This document shows, piece after piece, positions 31,927-40,985 of a stretch of DNA of 64,000 nucleotides. The notes beneath the pieces are model-generated. The model worked only from the letters and a program-made list of their open reading frames with translations. It made no database searches and was not told the DNA's origin. The stretch is from Olleya aquimaris (lineage in GTDB: Bacteria; Bacteroidota; Bacteroidia; Flavobacteriales; Flavobacteriaceae): assembly GCF_003259525.1 (NCBI RefSeq), contig NZ_QLLO01000006.1:62001-126000 (forward strand), in the 5' to 3' direction. The translations under genes and the position numbers were made by a program. How positions within the stretch are numbered: position 1 is the first letter of the stretch; each line of letters begins with the position of its first letter.

Positions 31927-33237
31927 TTAACTATTAGATCGTCTATCGTTACTTCGGTTTCTACTTTTATTTCGGTTTCTGTTTCGTCCTCCAGCATTAG
32001 AAGATGTATTCCCTTTAGATTTGTTTCCACCACCTTTAGGCTTACTATTTCTGGGTTGTTGTCTTCTATTCTGTCCTGGTTTAATAGGAACGGTTGACGC
32101 ATTTGGATCAGGTTCAAACCCTTCCATTATAGTTACTGGTAGCTTCATACCAATTAACTTTTCGATATCTCTTAAAAAAGAGGTTTCGTCTGCACTTACT
32201 AAACTAATAGCTTCACCATTGGCTCCTGCACGACCTGTACGACCAATTCTATGAACGTAATCTTCAGAAATATTTGGGATTTCAAAATTAATAACATGCG
32301 GTAATAACGGAATATCCAAACCACGTGCAGCAATATCTGTAGCCACTAAAACACTTACACTACCACTTTTAAATCCAGCTAAAGCTTTGGTACGTGCACC
32401 TTGACTTTTATTACCATGGATGGCAGCAGCTTTAATATTGGCTTTCATCATTTTTTGAACCAACTTATTAGCACCATGTTTTGTACGTGTAAATACTAAA
32501 ACCTGTTTCCAGTTACCCTCTGTAATTAATTTAATAACTAAATCGGTTTTTTTAGCTTTAGCAACACGATATATTTTTTGTGTAATAGCATCAACCGTAG
32601 TGTTTTCTGGTGTTGCTTCTACTTGTATTGGACGCTTTAAAATTCCGTTAGCTAATTTTCTAATGTCTTTAGAAAAAGTTGCCGAAAACATTAAGTTTTG
32701 ACGTTTGTCTGGCATTAATTTCATGACACGTTCTATATCACGTAAAAAACCCATATCTAACATACGGTCGGCTTCATCTAGCACAAAAATCTCGACACGT
32801 TTTAAAGATAGTAAACCTTGACTTTCTAAATCTAGTAATCGTCCAGGAGTAGCTACCAATATATCAATACCTTGACGTATGGTTGCAGCTTGTGGTTTTT
32901 GATTAACTCCACCAAAAATAACAGCACTACGCAAGTTTAAAAACTCGCTATACTCTTTGACGTTTGCATAGACTTGTGCTGCCAACTCACGCGTTGGAGT
33001 TAAGATTAATGCACGAATTGGTCTATATTTTTCTTTTGGATTTTCGGATAGTAAATGTAATAATGGTAATGTAAAACCTGCAGTTTTACCAGTTCCTGTT
33101 TGTGCAGATGCTAACACATCGTGACCTTGTAATACTGGCGGAATGGCTTTTGCTTGAATTGGACTTGGGGTAGTGTATCCTTTTTTGCTAATAGCTTTTA
33201 GCAAGGCTTCGGATAAGCCTAAAGATTGAAATGACAT
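31927..33237 (-). CDS. rhlE: DEAD-box ATP-dependent RNA helicase, RhlE group
   Basis: A 436-residue RNA helicase. Motif I AQTGTGKT is at residues 45-52, DEAD at 154-157, SAT and [10 protein letters not shown] in the second RecA-like lobe. The C-terminal tail after about 380 is basic and rich in Arg, Asn, Gly and Ser ([14 protein letters not shown] and repeats of NRNR), typical of the RhlE-type tail that binds RNA. It likely remodels ribosomal or degradosome RNA. A perfect -7 element is 58 bases upstream. Confidence 0.93.
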   Translation of the reverse strand: MSFQSLGLSEALLKAISKKGYTTPSPIQAKAIPPVLQGHDVLASAQTGTGKTAGFTLPLLHLLSENPKEKYRPIRALILTPTRELAAQVYANVKEYSEFLNLRSAVIFGGVNQKPQAATIRQGIDILVATPGRLLDLESQGLLSLKRVEIFVLDEADRMLDMGFLRDIERVMKLMPDKRQNLMFSATFSKDIRKLANGILKRPIQVEATPENTTVDAITQKIYRVAKAKKTDLVIKLITEGNWKQVLVFTRTKHGANKLVQKMMKANIKAAAIHGNKSQGARTKALAGFKSGSVSVLVATDIAARGLDIPLLPHVINFEIPNISEDYVHRIGRTGRAGANGEAISLVSADETSFLRDIEKLIGMKLPVTIMEGFEPDPNASTVPIKPGQNRRQQPRNSKPKGGGNKSKGNTSSNAGGRNRNRNKSRNRSNDRRSNS

Positions 33238-33294
33238 AAATAATGTTTATTGAGATAAACACTATTTAGTTAGGCTACCTCTTTTAATTTAGTG

Positions 33295-33302
33295 CAAAGG
33301 TA
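33295..33302 (-). promoter_or_regulatory. Candidate -7 promoter element for rhlE
   Basis: Minus-strand TACCTTTG matches TAnnTTTG exactly, 58 bases upstream of the rhlE ATG. No TTG at the -33 position was found. The leader of more than 45 bases could allow post-transcriptional control, as is common for RNA helicase genes. Confidence 0.55.
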
Positions 33303-33440
33303 CAGCTAATTAATGGGTTTAAAATTTTAATTGGGTTTTGTTTAAGTTTTGAAGATTTGACTTTATCAGATTTTTAGCTAACTTAGTACTAATAAATGTA
33401 TTAGAAATTATACTATTTATATGATTTGTAATTATTATTA

Positions 33441-34244
33441 ATGAAAGAAAATTCTGTTAGCATATCGCCAATAATTAATGAAACAACATTAAAGCAAAAC
33501 AATAAAAATTTTGCAGTTTGTTGGATAAAAAATGAAGTGGATGGTATTGAAATTAATGATGTTTTACATAAAAACATATCAAATTCCATTTTTTTTCTTG
33601 ACCCAAAATACCAATGGAAAATTTTTAAAAATAACAGTACTAAATCATCAGGATACATATTATACATAGCAGATGAAGTATTAAACAACCCAATGTTAAG
33701 TAATCTTCATATTAATGAAGTAAGGTTATTTAGTTCTAATGAGATTCCTTTACTAAAATTAAGTCCTGGAATAGAAAAAAGAACACAAGCAATTTTAGAA
33801 ATGATAGATGAGTTATTGGGATCTAATCTTAATCATAAGGATCAAGCCATACTTTCTCTTTTAAACACCTTTTTTGTTTATTGCGATGGACAATGTAATA
33901 TTAAATCTGCAATAGCTAATAATAACGCTAAAACCAATATTGTCTATAAATTTAAAAAATTGGTAGATCAACATGTTTTAAATAACCATGAAGTGACTTA
34001 CTATGCTAAGCAACTTAATGTGTCCTCAAAATATCTTAACGAATGTGTACAAGAGGTATTAAACGTTAGCTCAAAACACATTATTACTGAACAACTTCTT
34101 ATGAGGTCTAGACATCAATTAAAATTTTCTACTAAATCAATTAAGGAAATTAGTTATGAATTAGGCTTTTCATCTCCTGATTATTTCAGTTATTTTTTTA
34201 AAAACCATACAGGGATTACTCCTTCTGCACTTAGAATAAATTAG
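33441..34244 (+). CDS. AraC family transcriptional regulator
   Basis: A 267-residue regulator. The N-terminal part (about 1-160) is a possible cupin-like sensor; the C-terminal 100 residues are an AraC-type double helix-turn-helix, with SSKYLNECVQEVLNVSSKHII as the first unit and KEISYELGFSSPDYFSYFFKNHTGITPSALR as the second, the conserved signature of the family. It is followed 83 bases later by a cupin gene which it may control. Ligand unknown. Confidence 0.9.
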   Translation: MKENSVSISPIINETTLKQNNKNFAVCWIKNEVDGIEINDVLHKNISNSIFFLDPKYQWKIFKNNSTKSSGYILYIADEVLNNPMLSNLHINEVRLFSSNEIPLLKLSPGIEKRTQAILEMIDELLGSNLNHKDQAILSLLNTFFVYCDGQCNIKSAIANNNAKTNIVYKFKKLVDQHVLNNHEVTYYAKQLNVSSKYLNECVQEVLNVSSKHIITEQLLMRSRHQLKFSTKSIKEISYELGFSSPDYFSYFFKNHTGITPSALRIN

Positions 34245-34327
34245 AACATCCTAAATTCTAAGACTTTACTGTGATTTTCGCATTGTATCATTGCTATTTC
34301 CAAAGTAATTTGCAATAAAACATAATC

Positions 34328-34792
34328 ATGGACAGAAAAAAATTTATAAAAACATCGGGAATTGGTTTAGGAATTGTTTTAACTCCAGGACTACTTTCAG
34401 GTCAAAATCTTAAACCTGAAACGTACAACACTAATAGTGTTAAACCAAAAATTATTAAGGATTCTGAAGGCGAAATTTTGAATGTAATAGGTGATATACA
34501 GACGCACAAATTAATTGGAAGTGACACCGGAAACCAAATTGTTGAGTGGGTCGATAATGTTGAGCCAGGTGTTGGTATTCCACCTCATATACATACTAAA
34601 GAAGATGAAATATTTAGAGTTATTAAAGGACAAATTGAAATTATGGTGGATGGAAAAGTAACTGTTTTAAATGAAGGAGATGTCGCTTTTGCTCCAAAAA
34701 ATATTCCTCACTCTTGGAAAGTAATTGGTACCGAAAAAGCTAAAATGATTACATCTGCATTTCCAGCAGGAATTGAAATTATGTTTCAATAA
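34328..34792 (+). CDS. Cupin domain protein, apparently truncated by an in-frame stop
   Basis: The frame encodes 154 residues: a Tat-like or lipid-free N-terminal leader (MDRKKFIKTSGIGLGIVLTPG) and a cupin beta-barrel with the metal motif PPHIHTKEDEIFRVIKGQIE (two His and a Glu) and the second His in PKNIPHSWKV. The frame stops at TAA 34790, but the same frame continues after the stop with LAKLPAGPPDFEKVTEIC to a second TAA at 34871. Related cupins carry exactly this tail, so a nonsense mutation, readthrough, or sequencing error is likely. It follows the AraC gene and is a candidate target. Confidence 0.85.
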   Translation: MDRKKFIKTSGIGLGIVLTPGLLSGQNLKPETYNTNSVKPKIIKDSEGEILNVIGDIQTHKLIGSDTGNQIVEWVDNVEPGVGIPPHIHTKEDEIFRVIKGQIEIMVDGKVTVLNEGDVAFAPKNIPHSWKVIGTEKAKMITSAFPAGIEIMFQ

Positions 34793-34873
34793 CTTGCAAA
34801 GCTTCCAGCGGGTCCTCCAGATTTTGAAAAAGTAACAGAAATATGCACAAAGCACGGAATTAGTTTTGTGTAA
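34793..34873 (+). pseudogene. Detached C-terminal segment of the cupin gene
   Basis: The in-frame continuation after the TAA at 34790-34792 gives 26 codons (starting Leu-Ala-Lys-Leu-Pro-Ala-Gly-Pro-Pro-Asp-Phe-Glu) and a stop at 34871. The LPAGPPDFEKV...CxxHGI pattern is the conserved tail of this cupin group. It has no start codon of its own. Confidence 0.75.
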
Positions 34874-34894
34874 ATAAAAAAGGATAATTGTAAA

Positions 34895-35563
34895 TTAAGT
34901 AGTAGCTATACTTTGATATAGTGTGGTTTTTATTATTCCTTTATTCTGATTTAATTCTATAGTCAATAATTCGGTTGTAGTCTTAACCTTAAAATTAAAA
35001 GGTGGTTGTATAATATCTAATCCGCTTTGTTTTTTTAATCTTATACCTTGTCCAGAAATTATGTCTTTATTAGGCACAAAGTCGCCTTGAGGTACATGCT
35101 CAGTTAGGACAATGTATTTATAATTAGATAATTTGTTTAATACACTTTGTACCTCAGCATTGGATAGATGCTGTAATACTTGTCTTACTATCACACAATC
35201 TGCTTTTGGTAATTGGTCTTGAGCAATATCTAAACACTGGAATTGCAAGTTGTCTGCTTTAAACGTTTTTATATTATGAGCAATCAATTCTGGGACTATA
35301 TCTACACCAATATATTGTTTAGTGTGTTGTACTAATTGTTTACCAATATTAAAGTCACCGCAACCTAAATCGGCAACAACTAAGGGTTGCTTAAACGAGG
35401 TTAAAAATGTTTTTAAAACCTCGATATAAGGAATTACTAATTCTGGATGATGTGATCCTTCTCCAGAAAAAAACTCAGCACCACTACTTCCCCAAAGTTG
35501 TTTTGCATACACTTGTTGCATGGCTTGTTTAGTTGGCCAAGGGGTTTTGTTTTTCTTCTGCAT
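34895..35563 (-). CDS. Class I SAM-dependent methyltransferase
   Basis: A 222-residue protein with the SAM-binding motif I VVADLGCGDFNIGKQL at about residues 60-75, the acidic IGVDIVPELI motif II, and later PKADCVIVRQVLQHLSNAEV which is motif IV. No target is recognisable. It is 11 bases downstream of the uracil-DNA-glycosylase-like gene on the same strand. Confidence 0.85.
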   Translation of the reverse strand: MQKKNKTPWPTKQAMQQVYAKQLWGSSGAEFFSGEGSHHPELVIPYIEVLKTFLTSFKQPLVVADLGCGDFNIGKQLVQHTKQYIGVDIVPELIAHNIKTFKADNLQFQCLDIAQDQLPKADCVIVRQVLQHLSNAEVQSVLNKLSNYKYIVLTEHVPQGDFVPNKDIISGQGIRLKKQSGLDIIQPPFNFKVKTTTELLTIELNQNKGIIKTTLYQSIATT

Positions 35564-35574
35564 TTATATAATCG

Positions 35575-36258
35575 TTAAAAAAACTCGCTATACTGCATCA
35601 CTCTAAAATCAAAAGTATTAAAATCTGGATTTTTTGCTTTTAGTTGTTTGTATAGCGGATTACTACCTATAGAAATATTTGCAGCACCAGAGGAAGAGGT
35701 TAAGGAAACGGTTTTGATTATTCTATGTACAGACTCCTTCGTGTTATGCGTAATGACAGGTAATTTAAATTGATGAATTTTTGGTGTTTCTTTTGACACT
35801 AACTCCATTTTTATATTGTACTCTTTGATGTGTTTTCTAAAAAAATATTCTGGTCCGTTTTTGCTATTTCCACCTGTAAATAATAACGTATCTATAGTTG
35901 GATATTGCTTTAAATAACCAATAACGTCTCGCAGTTTTATATTGGTCATCCCTAAATCTGAAGCATCAATTTTTGTTCTTTGGCAGCTTTCTACAATATC
36001 ACACACACCAATATTATGTTGTATTAAAAAGGTTTTACGTTGCTGGATGGCTTCTTTAGAGTTATCATAGCGCAGCTTTAAATTATGAATTTTATCAATA
36101 TACAACCACAAACTGTTGTAATAACTTCCGTAACAAAAGTCCACATCTTTATCTAATAAATCTCCTGTGCTAAAACGAGGAGGTGGTAAAGTCCCAACAA
36201 TTAGTTTTTTGGTGTTTTTATTTATGAATGGTGGATATGGATGCTGGTGTTTAAACAC
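35575..36258 (-). CDS. Uracil-DNA glycosylase superfamily protein
   Basis: A 227-residue protein whose N-terminus resembles the UDG-like superfamily of DNA glycosylases: LIVGTLPPPRF near residues 19-29, FCYGSYYNSLW around 42-52, DIVESCQR and LLFTGGNSK. It lacks an obvious canonical UNG Asp-Pro motif, so substrate could be uracil or a mismatched base. Upstream of the methyltransferase; probably operonic with it. Confidence 0.75.
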   Translation of the reverse strand: MFKHQHPYPPFINKNTKKLIVGTLPPPRFSTGDLLDKDVDFCYGSYYNSLWLYIDKIHNLKLRYDNSKEAIQQRKTFLIQHNIGVCDIVESCQRTKIDASDLGMTNIKLRDVIGYLKQYPTIDTLLFTGGNSKNGPEYFFRKHIKEYNIKMELVSKETPKIHQFKLPVITHNTKESVHRIIKTVSLTSSSGAANISIGSNPLYKQLKAKNPDFNTFDFRVMQYSEFF

Positions 36259-36320
36259 GAATTAGCTTTGTTATGGTTTTATTTTTTTGTATTTTAAGAC
36301 GACAAATTACAAATAAAATT

Positions 36321-36458
36321 ATGGGAAAAGGCGATAAAAAATCTAGACGAGGAAAAATTAATAGCGGAACTTTTGGAGTAAGACGTCCACGTATTAAAAA
36401 ACGCGTGCGTCCTGAAGCTAAAATTAGTGTAGATAAAAAAGCAAAAACTAAAGCTTAA
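36321..36458 (+). CDS. 30S ribosomal protein THX
   Basis: A 45-residue, strongly basic protein: MGKGDKKSRRGKINSGTFG followed by RRPRIKKRVRP. This matches the Thx/THX family protein at the head of the 30S subunit, in the form usual for Flavobacteriia. I start at the ATG 36321, not the upstream in-frame start at 36273, which would add hydrophobic residues not seen in the family. Its last 11 bases overlap the convergent downstream gene. Confidence 0.88.
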   Translation: MGKGDKKSRRGKINSGTFGVRRPRIKKRVRPEAKISVDKKAKTKA

Positions 36459-36789
36459 TTAAGCTACCTAGTTTTTTACCAACAACATAGGCTCCGTAGA
36501 CAGCCAAAATTAAAATAACGATGGTAAAAAACACATAAAGCGTAAATAAGCAAACATCATCTGTTGAATTTAGACAAAAGGCATCTGTAATACATACAGT
36601 TACTGCTTTATCATAAAATTTTGGCAGTAAAAAACTTAACACAAGCAAGCCACTAATAACAGAAAGCAAGTACACTACGTTCTTGCTTTTTTTAGGTTTT
36701 CCGGTAGCTTTAAATAAATTACGCTCTGCTTCTGTGCGTTTGTTATCTTGTAAAGACCAAGTTTTTTTCTGTTGAGAGGTTGGCATCAA
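36448..36789 (-). CDS. Small two-helix membrane protein, unknown function
   Basis: A 113-residue protein with a basic, polar N-terminus (about residues 1-35, [17 protein letters not shown]) and two membrane helices (about 38-56 and 82-105) flanking a Cys-containing loop (CITDAFC...CLF). The start may be the second Met, 3 bases downstream. It overlaps the 3' end of yaaA by 47 bases, consistent with translational coupling, and overlaps the THX gene on the other strand by 11 bases. Unknown family. Confidence 0.7.
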   Translation of the reverse strand: MMPTSQQKKTWSLQDNKRTEAERNLFKATGKPKKSKNVVYLLSVISGLLVLSFLLPKFYDKAVTVCITDAFCLNSTDDVCLFTLYVFFTIVILILAVYGAYVVGKKLGSLIKL

Positions 36790-37501
36790 ATTGGTAATTA
36801 TCGTAGTTAAATTGCTTTACATCGTCTAATGTTTTGGCATTAGTATCTACAATATACCTAGCCATTAAGCCTCGTGCTTCTTTAGCAAAAAAGGAGATTA
36901 TTTTAAGCTTTCCGTTTTTTAATTCTTTAAAAGTCACATCTATTACTGGTACTTTTAATGCTTTTTTATCTATTGCTTTAAAATACTCGTTACTGGCTAA
37001 ATTTAAAAACAACTCGTCGTCTTCAAGCTCTTCATTCAACGCTTTAACGATGTCTTTTTTCCAGAATTCATACAAGTTTTTTTTAGTTCCAATTTTTAGT
37101 TGGGTTCCCATTTCTAATCTATAAGGTTGTATTAAATCTAAGGGTCTTAATACACCATATAATCCTGATAAAATTCTAACTGTATTTTGGGTTACTTCTA
37201 ACTTATCTTTTGGAATAGTATACGCGTCTAGACCTCTGTAAACATCACCATTAAATGCATACATTGCTGGTCTTGCATTGTCTTTTGTAAACGGAAGCGA
37301 CCACTCTTGATTACGATCGTAATTAAGTTGTGCTAAATTATCGCTAATACTCATTAATTTAGATAGTAACTTTGGTGACTTCTTTTTTAATAGCGTATTT
37401 AATCGTTTAGACTGATCTAAAAACTGAGCTTCTGTTGCTTTAGTAGTTGGTAATTTGGTTTCAAAATCTAAAGATTTTGCTGGAGATATAACTAACTTCA
37501 T
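36743..37501 (-). CDS. yaaA: Peroxide stress protein YaaA (DUF328)
   Basis: A 252-residue protein of the YaaA/DUF328 family: [15 protein letters not shown] at the N-terminus, [38 protein letters not shown] and [16 protein letters not shown]. In E. coli it is induced by OxyR and lowers free iron during H2O2 stress. Full length. It overlaps the downstream small membrane gene by 47 bases. Confidence 0.95.
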   Translation of the reverse strand: MKLVISPAKSLDFETKLPTTKATEAQFLDQSKRLNTLLKKKSPKLLSKLMSISDNLAQLNYDRNQEWSLPFTKDNARPAMYAFNGDVYRGLDAYTIPKDKLEVTQNTVRILSGLYGVLRPLDLIQPYRLEMGTQLKIGTKKNLYEFWKKDIVKALNEELEDDELFLNLASNEYFKAIDKKALKVPVIDVTFKELKNGKLKIISFFAKEARGLMARYIVDTNAKTLDDVKQFNYDNYQFDANLSTEKNLVFTR

Positions 37502-37510
37502 TGTTTAAAT

Positions 37511-37538
37511 TTTTAGCTTTTAGCTATTTGCTTTTAGC
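37511..37538 (-). repeat. Heptamer array upstream of yaaA
   Basis: Four 7-base units read on the plus strand: TTTTAGC, TTTTAGC, TATTTGC, TTTTAGC. It begins 10 bases upstream of the yaaA start codon, unlike the other arrays, which follow stop codons. Confidence 0.65.
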
Positions 37539-37664
37539 GCTTACTGTTATGTTTTAATACTTTTAATACCGATTACGAATTTACAAATTGTAATACGCTA
37601 AAAAAAGCTGATACAATAGTAATTTTAAATATTAAAATTTGGATTGACTATAACAGTTTAATGC

Positions 37665-37740
37665 GCGTTAGGGATTGAAGCATTTGTTGGAGCTCCTCGC
37701 AGAGAGCGACTGCTGAAAGCCCGACCCTTGTGGTAACGCC
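37665..37740 (+). ncRNA. Candidate conserved structured intergenic RNA
   Basis: Four nested helices pair exactly: GCGTTA (37665-37670) with TAACGC (37734-37739), GGG (37671-37673) with CCC (37725-37727), AGCA (37679-37682) with TGCT (37711-37714), and GCTC (37692-37695) with GAGC (37704-37707). The internal blocks TTAGGGATTGAAGC and GAAAGCCCGACCC are of a kind I recall from many Bacteroidetes intergenic regions. The element is in a 257-base gap without genes between yaaA and rluD. Strand and function are uncertain; it could be a small RNA or a repeat. Confidence 0.5.
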
Positions 37741-37758
37741 CAAGTTATTTTAACAGAA

Positions 37759-38796
37759 TTATTCCATGTGTTTTGAGTAACCTCTCCACTTCTCTATACA
37801 ATCCTGCATGTCTTGTGGTATTGGTGCTTCAAAACTCATAAACTCCTTTTTTGTTGGATGCATAAATCCTAAGGTTTTAGCATGCAGTGCTTGACGTGGT
37901 AATACTTTAAAGCAATTATCTACAAATTGTTTGTATTTGGTAAAGGTGGTACCTTTTAGGATCAGGTTTCCGCCATATCGTTCGTCATTAAATAAGGTAT
38001 GTCCAATATGTTTCATGTGGACACGGATTTGGTGTGTGCGTCCTGTTTCTAGCTTACAACTAACTAAGGTGACATAGCCTAAACGTTCTAATACTTTATA
38101 GTGCGTGATGGCTGGTTTACCTTTGTCTGCATCGTCATCTAGATAGACCGTGTTTTGCAACCTGTTTTTAGGATGTCTTCCTATGTTACCTTCTATTGTA
38201 CCTTCTTCTTCGTCCATATTTCCCCAAACAATTGCTAGGTACTCTCGCTCGCTTGTTTTGGCTTTAAACTGTGCAGATAGATGTGCCATAGCCATTTCTG
38301 TTTTAGCAACAACAAGTAAACCTGAGGTGTCTTTATCTATCCTGTGGACTAAACCTGGGCGATCGCTTGAATTGTTAGGTAAATTATCAAAATGGAATAT
38401 TAACGCATTTATTAACGTCCCAGAATAATTACCATGTCCTGGATGCACCACCATTCCTGCTGGTTTATTGACCACTAATAATTGGTCGTCTTCATACACG
38501 ATGTCTAAAGGTAAATCTTCGCCTATTAGTAAGTTTTCGTGTGGTGGATGCTCAAAACGTACTGCAATCTGATCGTCTGGTTTAACCTTATAATTAGATT
38601 TTACAGGGACTTCGTTTACAAAAATACTTCCGTTTTTTGCTGCTTCTTGTATTTTGTTGCGCGTAGCGTTTTCAATTTTGTTCATTAACCATTTGTCAAT
38701 GCGCAATGGTTTTTGACCTTTATCGGCTACAAAACTATGATGCTCGAATAACTGGTCTGCATCATCTTCGGGTAATTCTGGTGTATAATCGTCCAT
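37759..38796 (-). CDS. rluD: 23S rRNA pseudouridine synthase, RluD/RluA group
   Basis: A 345-residue protein with an S4 RNA-binding domain (about residues 30-95, LRIDKWLMNKIENATRNKIQ) followed by a pseudouridine synthase domain with the catalytic Asp in LVHRIDKDTSGLLVVAKT. The RluD group modifies helix 69 of 23S rRNA. It follows the PASTA gene by 2 bases. Confidence 0.93.
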   Translation of the reverse strand: MDDYTPELPEDDADQLFEHHSFVADKGQKPLRIDKWLMNKIENATRNKIQEAAKNGSIFVNEVPVKSNYKVKPDDQIAVRFEHPPHENLLIGEDLPLDIVYEDDQLLVVNKPAGMVVHPGHGNYSGTLINALIFHFDNLPNNSSDRPGLVHRIDKDTSGLLVVAKTEMAMAHLSAQFKAKTSEREYLAIVWGNMDEEEGTIEGNIGRHPKNRLQNTVYLDDDADKGKPAITHYKVLERLGYVTLVSCKLETGRTHQIRVHMKHIGHTLFNDERYGGNLILKGTTFTKYKQFVDNCFKVLPRQALHAKTLGFMHPTKKEFMSFEAPIPQDMQDCIEKWRGYSKHME

Positions 38797-38798
38797 AA

Positions 38799-39362
38799 TT
38801 AGTTGGCTGTTGGACGGTTTCCGTTACCTAAAACCACATCAATTACTGCAGTTTTTGGGAGTTTAGTGTCTGGTTCTAAGACCTTCCCTTTATAACGTAG
38901 TCCTAACACCATGTCTTTTCCTATATTATCTATATATGTGGTTTTACCTACTTTAAATCCTAATGCTTCTAGGGTTGGTTTTGCTTGTCTAAAACTACGT
39001 TGACGTAAATCCGGAACAGCTATTTTACGATAACCTGAAGGGTTTAGTGTAATATAAATTTTTCTATTTTCTTTAACCTGAGCATTGGCTTTTGGATCTT
39101 GATCTATTACAGAATATTTAGGATAATTAGGATTAAAGTTAGCAGAATCCTGAATCTTTAACTCTAAATTATTTTGTTCTAACTCCATTTTAGCCACCTC
39201 AATAGACTTTCCTTTTAGATCAGGAACGGTTTCAAAATCGCCATTATTGGTAGTGACATCTAACCATTTTAGCATTAAAAACACTAAAACAACAGAAGCT
39301 ACTATAGCTATTGCTAATTGCTTAAAAAACACTTTACTTTTAAGAAAACTAATTATGCTCAT
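38799..39362 (-). CDS. Membrane-anchored PASTA domain protein
   Basis: A 187-residue protein with a single N-terminal membrane helix (about residues 14-32, QLAIAIVASVVLVFLML) and two PASTA domains outside (about 43-110 and 114-180), each with a PDL[KR] entry (VPDLKGKSIEVAK, VPDLRQRSFRQAK). PASTA domains bind peptidoglycan fragments, usually on kinases or penicillin-binding proteins; here they have no catalytic partner in the protein. It is divergent from ddl, which is fitting for a cell-wall role, and cotranscribed with rluD. Confidence 0.9.
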   Translation of the reverse strand: MSIISFLKSKVFFKQLAIAIVASVVLVFLMLKWLDVTTNNGDFETVPDLKGKSIEVAKMELEQNNLELKIQDSANFNPNYPKYSVIDQDPKANAQVKENRKIYITLNPSGYRKIAVPDLRQRSFRQAKPTLEALGFKVGKTTYIDNIGKDMVLGLRYKGKVLEPDTKLPKTAVIDVVLGNGNRPTAN

Positions 39363-39535
39363 TTAATAAATTTTAAGTAGACAAATATATAAAAACAAAA
39401 AGGTTTTATCTTCGGATTAAAATAAATGATATTTTTACAAAACGATTAATATTTACATTTATTGAATTATTAAGGTTTTTGCTTTAGCATAAACTTAAAA
39501 AATATAAAGATTACCGCTGTTGCGGAACTGTAAGC

Positions 39536-40510
39536 ATGAAAAAAAACATTGCCATAATCATGGGAGGTTATTCTAGCGAATATGAAATCTCTTTAAAAAG
39601 CGGAAACGTTGTTTATCAACATCTAGATGCTAATAAATATAATGCTTACCGCATACATATATTTAAAAACAAATGGGTGTATGTTGATGATAATGATACA
39701 GAATTTGCTATTGATAAAAACGATTTTTCTGTAACCATTGCTAGTAATAAAATTACTTTTGACTGTATATTTAATGCCATACATGGTAGTCCAGGAGAGG
39801 ATGGATTTATGCAAGGGTATTTTAAACTATTAAACTTGCCTCATACTAGTTGTGATATGTATCAAGCAAGTATTACCTTTAACAAACGTGACTGCTTAAG
39901 CATTTTAAAACCTTATGGCATTTTAACTGCAGAAAGCTATTACCTTAACCTAGGTGATACAGTTAAAGAAGATGATATAATAGAAAAAGTTGGGTTACCA
40001 TGCTTTGTAAAAGCTAATAAAGCTGGAAGTAGTTTTGGGATAAGTAAAGTCCATAAAAAAGAAGATTTACAACAAGCTATTACCCATGCTTTTAAAGAAG
40101 ATGACGAGATAATTATCGAGTCTTTTTTAGACGGTACAGAAGTATCTGTTGGTGTTATTACCTATAAAGGAATTACTAAAGTATTACCTATTACAGAAAT
40201 AGTAAGTGAGAATGACTTTTTTGATTATGAAGCTAAATACTTAGGGAAATCTCAAGAGATAACACCTGCACGTTTAACAGTTGAGCAAGAACAAAAGGTG
40301 AATACCATAGCCAAAAAAGTATATGAAGTCTTGAAAATGAAAGGGTTTTCGCGAAGTGAATATATTTTTAAAAATGGCGAACCTCATTTATTAGAAGTCA
40401 ATACTGTACCTGGTTTAACAGATGCAAGCATATTACCACAACAAGCGCAAATTGCTGGAATTAGTATGGCTGAATTATTTAGTAATGCTATTGAAGAAGC
40501 TTTAAAATAA
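39536..40510 (+). CDS. ddl: D-alanine-D-alanine ligase
   Basis: A 324-residue ATP-grasp ligase that makes the D-Ala-D-Ala dipeptide of peptidoglycan. Recognised by GGYSSEYEISLKSG near the N-terminus, FNAIHGSPGEDGFMQGY, FVKANKAGSSFGISKV, EVNTVPGLTDASILPQQA near the C-terminus. The family length is about 300-330. It precedes coaD by 18 bases on the same strand. Confidence 0.96.
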   Translation: MKKNIAIIMGGYSSEYEISLKSGNVVYQHLDANKYNAYRIHIFKNKWVYVDDNDTEFAIDKNDFSVTIASNKITFDCIFNAIHGSPGEDGFMQGYFKLLNLPHTSCDMYQASITFNKRDCLSILKPYGILTAESYYLNLGDTVKEDDIIEKVGLPCFVKANKAGSSFGISKVHKKEDLQQAITHAFKEDDEIIIESFLDGTEVSVGVITYKGITKVLPITEIVSENDFFDYEAKYLGKSQEITPARLTVEQEQKVNTIAKKVYEVLKMKGFSRSEYIFKNGEPHLLEVNTVPGLTDASILPQQAQIAGISMAELFSNAIEEALK

Positions 40511-40528
40511 AATAACTACTTTTAAACT

Positions 40529-40984
40529 ATGAGACGTGCACTTTTTCCTGGATCTTTTGACCCTATTACTTTAGGACATTATGATATTATTCAACGAGGA
40601 GTTAAACTTTTTGACGAAGTTATTGTAGCTATTGGTATTAATTCTGAAAAAAAGTATATGTTTTCTCTTGAAGAAAGACAACGTTTTTTAGAGGACGCTT
40701 TTAAAGACGAACCTAAAGTAAAAGTTGTAACATATCAAGGATTAACTATTGACTTTTGCAAGGAAGTAAATGCTGAATTTATTTTACGTGGTTTACGTAA
40801 TCCAGCAGATTTTGAATTTGAAAAAGCTATAGCACATACCAATAGAAAACTATCCAAAATTGAAACTGTGTTTTTATTAACAGCTGCAAAAACCAGTTTT
40901 ATTTCTTCATCCATTGTTAGAGATGTTATTAGAAATAATGGAGACTATACTGTTTTAGTACCAGATAGTGTTAGAGTGAAGTAG
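40529..40984 (+). CDS. coaD: Phosphopantetheine adenylyltransferase
   Basis: A 151-residue nucleotidyltransferase of coenzyme A synthesis. The HxGH-type motif is GSFDPITLGH at residues 8-17, and the second nucleotide motif is ISSSIVRDVI near 130. The usual hexameric form. Stop codon TAG at 40982; a long heptamer array follows immediately. Confidence 0.96.
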   Translation: MRRALFPGSFDPITLGHYDIIQRGVKLFDEVIVAIGINSEKKYMFSLEERQRFLEDAFKDEPKVKVVTYQGLTIDFCKEVNAEFILRGLRNPADFEFEKAIAHTNRKLSKIETVFLLTAAKTSFISSSIVRDVIRNNGDYTVLVPDSVRVK

Positions 40985-40985
40985 T

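Noticed and set aside
36273-36320. Longer start for ribosomal protein THX
   Set aside because: The extra residues are hydrophobic and unlike the family; ATG 36321 starts with the conserved MGKGDKK.
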